Source: Apteryx mantelli
Lineage: Eukaryota > Chordata > Aves > Apterygiformes > Apterygidae
NCBI RefSeq assembly: GCF_036417845.1
Contig: NC_089981.1
Span: 84,857,268 to 84,921,267, forward strand
DNA: 64,000 nucleotides
Direction of reading: 5' to 3'
The notes beneath the pieces were generated by a model. That model was not told the origin of the DNA. It made no database searches and worked only from the letters and a program-made list of their open reading frames with translations. Below, piece after piece: positions 61,210-64,000 of this stretch; positions within the stretch are counted from its first letter, which is position 1; the number at the start of each line of letters is the position of its first letter. Position numbers and translations under genes: made by a program.

Positions 61210-61625
61210 GTCTACTTTTCTAGAGGACTTCTGCAGAGGAGGACCTGGGAGTCCTGGTGGACAACAAGTTGACCATGAGCCAGCAATGTACCCTTGTGGC
61301 AAAGAAGGCCAATGGTATCCAGAGCTGCATTAGGCAGAGCATTGCCGACAGGTTGAAGGAGGTGATCCTTCCCCTCTCTTCAGCCTTGGTGAGGCCACAT
61401 ATGGAGTATGGTGTCCAGTTCTGGGCTCCCCAGTGTAAGAGAGAGATGGAGCTACCGGAGAAGTCCAGCTAAGGACCACTGAGATGATTAAGGAACTAGA
61501 GCATCTCTCAGGCTGTGACTGTTCAGCCTGGAGAAGAGAAGACTGAGGGGGGAATCTTATCAATATGTATAGATATCTGAAGGGAGAGTGTAGAGGATGG
61601 GGCCAGACTCGTTTCAGAAAGAGGG
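61210..61625 (+). mobile_element. CR1 LINE fragment, C-terminal reverse-transcriptase ORF remnant
   Basis: A frame beginning around 61233 reads [17 protein letters not shown] and keeps the CR1 ORF2 C-terminal motifs [15 protein letters not shown] before a stop at about 61470. Beyond it, GGTGATCCTTCCCCTCTCTT precedes, and CTGTTCAGCCTGGAGAAGAG with AAGACTGAGG and GGATGGGGCCAGACTCGTTT continue the family order. Similarity fades near 61625, before the 3' UTR, so both ends are missing. Non-functional relic. Confidence 0.85.
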
Positions 61626-64000
61626 TGCCATAATTTGTCTTCCTTTACACCTTTGGAGGAATGGGGGCTCCTGGGACATTGTGAAGGCTATATTGTGCAG
61701 CATAGGGCAGGGGCAAATCCTCTTCCTGAAGGACCTCTCTGATAATGTCATCTTTGGTGTGTATGGCAACTGCCTGCAGTGTCACCCTGGAAGGGATGTA
61801 TTGCATCATGTATGGGACAGTGGCGGATCAGTCTCTTGAGGCTTGACAGGATTGCTGTTTGCTGTGCTATGCTGGGCAGCCTGGGAGACCCTACAGGTAT
61901 TGCAGCTGGCCCCAAAAAGCTCTTTTGCTCCTCTGGCTTGCAGATCTTCTGCCTCAGATCTTCACAAAATCCCTCCAGGTTCTTCTGCCCAAATGCAGCA
62001 TCTTGGTTGCAGCTCCTTCTCTTCAAGCTAATTCTTCTCATTCAGAGTTTCTCCTCCTTTCCAGTTTCCCTGTCTTTTATCTGTGTATTCTTCTTTCATG
62101 CCAATTTCCCTACTTCTCACTTGCCTTTTAGTGAATTTTTGTGGCATCTCTGCTTTTCCCTCCCTGTATCCTCCACTAATCTTCCTTCCTTCCCGACCAA
62201 GTAATGAGTCCTTTGCGCTAACTTCTGCAATCACTTCCTGACTACATTTACAGTAATTTAGGTGGGTTTTGTAAAGCTGGCTTTTTTTTTTAAAGTCATT
62301 CCTTGGTCTGAAGTCTGCCATATGGTATATTTAAAACCTCTGGTTTTAAAAATCGTTACAACAAAGCCTAGGAGCATCTGCTTTGCTTTTACAGACAGAG
62401 TGTCAGCAAACTGCTGGGTTGGCCAAAATCGTGTGGTCATTAAATCACTGTGATGTTTTTCATTGTCAGTTGAAGTTCTACCACTCAAGCCTAAAAATAA
62501 AGTACTTTCAGTTCTGCATGTGCAGGCAAACCGTCAGTTTATGTTAAATGGATTGATTAAATGTTCTGCTTAAGTGTGCTCAACGAAGCAAGTGCTACCG
62601 AAATGGGATCATTTTCTTTGCTGAAACATCCTTTTTGTTCCTAAGGTTTCTTTTAAGAAATCAGAAGGCTTATTTAAGCTCAGACTTGAGTGTTCAAAAT
62701 GCTGAATATTGCCAAACTTGATCTTTTTCTTAAAGAGTCGCTTTCTATCTGGCATGCATAAATTTAGTACTGGCTAAAATGGAGTGGCATCAGGCACATG
62801 ACAGAGCCTGCGCAGCAAGTTTACACCCTGTCCTTGAAAGTTTGTGATTCCTGCTGACGCGAATATAGTCCTATTTGTAAGTGAAGCAAGAAATCAGCAG
62901 TTGTTTCCACTTTGGCTAGACAGCCTGGCAGTCAGAGGGATCACTTGCACTTGGGTGTCATGAGGGCTGACAACTTCCCAGGCAGCTTGAGCAAAGCTTC
63001 AATTTTAATTGTTTTCTTTAAAAATGCACTCTTGAATTTAAACCTTTCTTCAGTTAAAGGTGGAAGCGGGTGCAGGCAATCGCTAGCTGCACTGTCGCTG
63101 ATGGAAATGGGTACAGCTCTGTCTAGTCAAGGTGGGCAATTACACCAAAGTCAGTGGAACAATTCGCTTAACCAGATGATTGAAACTGCTAAACCTACCT
63201 GGTCAGAAAAATATATTTTAAAGTGACTTCTCTCTGACACAGCTTGAGCCTTCCCTTCTTGTAGCCCTGTCTTGAAGCTTTGACTGGTATCTTAACACTG
63301 TAACAGAAGTAGTTTCTAGAAATGGTGTTATTGCCTTCGTCATTTTTGCTGCTTTTTGTAAAACAGATGGATTTCAGTGTCTTCTTGGTATAGGATTTGC
63401 TCTAGATTTTTCCCCCTTTTTCATAGGTTCTTCTCCCCAGAGAAGATAGATGAAAGGTGGCCAGAAGACCTTGGACATCTTGCACAGCCCCTACAAAGAG
63501 GGGTTTAGAGGTGTACAATTTTTGGTGAACCAGCCCTGTCAACTGCACATAAATAGTCATTTTACAGCCAAATAAGCTGAGATTATTTTTATAAGCTGTT
63601 CTTTTTTGAATGGGGTCACCTTTTTCTAGTGTTCAGGGGCAGCTTTGCAAGGAGACTTGATCGTCTTGTTGGCCTCTGAGTGAAAGGTGGCAGATTCAAA
63701 GTGCAGAGTTTTGCAAAAGTTCCTGCTCTTATATTTTTGGCTGTATCCAGATGACTTAGGCTGTACTGATGTCCCTGTGTTACTGTTTCTTATTGGCTGA
63801 ATACATCTCATGGTCTTTATCCATTTAAGCAGAACTTAAGCCATCTTTGGCCCTTGAGTTGTTTGGCAAAAAAATTTAAACACCCAGGTGAATCTTTGCT
63901 CTGCCAGCCGAGGACCTTCTGCTGGTCCCATTGCCCTTTCCTACAAACCTGGTCTTAGGTAATGGAGAAGCTGGGCGAGAAAGTCCTTTGCTCTGGCAGG
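61626..64000. other. Intronic or intergenic DNA, no gene seen
   Basis: Includes a pyrimidine-rich stretch at about 61990-62210. Open frames up to 141 codons (61779-62204) coincide with that low-complexity stretch. Motif TTACACCAAAGTCAGTGGAA near 63140 has the flavour of the old dispersed repeats noted elsewhere. The next exon of the gene was not found. Confidence 0.5.

Noticed and set aside
61779..62204. 141-codon open frame after the CR1 relic
   Set aside because: Overlaps a CT-rich low-complexity stretch and has no domain.
62912..63226. Candidate exon after a CTTCAG acceptor-like site near 63050
   Set aside because: The translation has no recognisable content, and no convincing donor defines a 3' boundary.
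1..64000. CRISPR arrays, operons, riboswitches, phage or plasmid functions
   Set aside because: The sequence has vertebrate features throughout; no regularly spaced repeats or prokaryotic gene order were seen.

Overview
This window looks like bird nuclear DNA: mostly non-coding, with one recognisable protein-coding exon and no visible dense gene content. The bird assignment rests on CR1 non-LTR retrotransposon pieces. The least decayed (46259-46416) is close to the avian CR1 3' end, and others preserve parts of the CR1 reverse-transcriptase tail. Older CR1/L3-like and MIR-like relics are also present, as expected in birds and other sauropsids. The species cannot be fixed from the sequence, and nothing suggests bacteria, a plasmid or a phage.

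Layout. Positions 1-8280 are AT-rich flanking DNA upstream of a promoter, with a MIR-like relic, a pyrimidine tract and a nested palindrome. Positions 8280-9430 form a strong CpG island with GC boxes, G-runs and CGG/CCT repeats. Inside it lies a plus-strand first coding exon, 9007-9109: 34 codons plus one base, opening MDGKAAPNGV and ending in a Tyr/Gly-rich stretch, followed by a consensus splice donor at 9110. From 9110 to the end of the window I find no second exon I can defend. The simplest reading is that about 55 kb of a very large first intron fills the rest. I did not recognise the gene from its 34 residues and give no symbol.

Within the presumed intron I can support nine CR1-type fragments (five plus, four minus), about four further MIR-like relics, one possible LTR tail, simple repeats including an A34 tract, and two small tandem duplications. 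There is a second CpG-rich stretch at about 55985-56540 that could be an alternative promoter, and a weaker one near 15060-15300. Several short inverted repeats of the CTCCCATTGA...TCAATGGGAG and ACTTAAGCA types look like very old dispersed amniote repeats.

Nearly all other open reading frames are short, lack splice-site support or protein-like composition, and are best treated as chance. I found no tRNA, rRNA, CRISPR array or intact mobile element. I did not find a convincing undescribed biological system; the findings below are modest leads.
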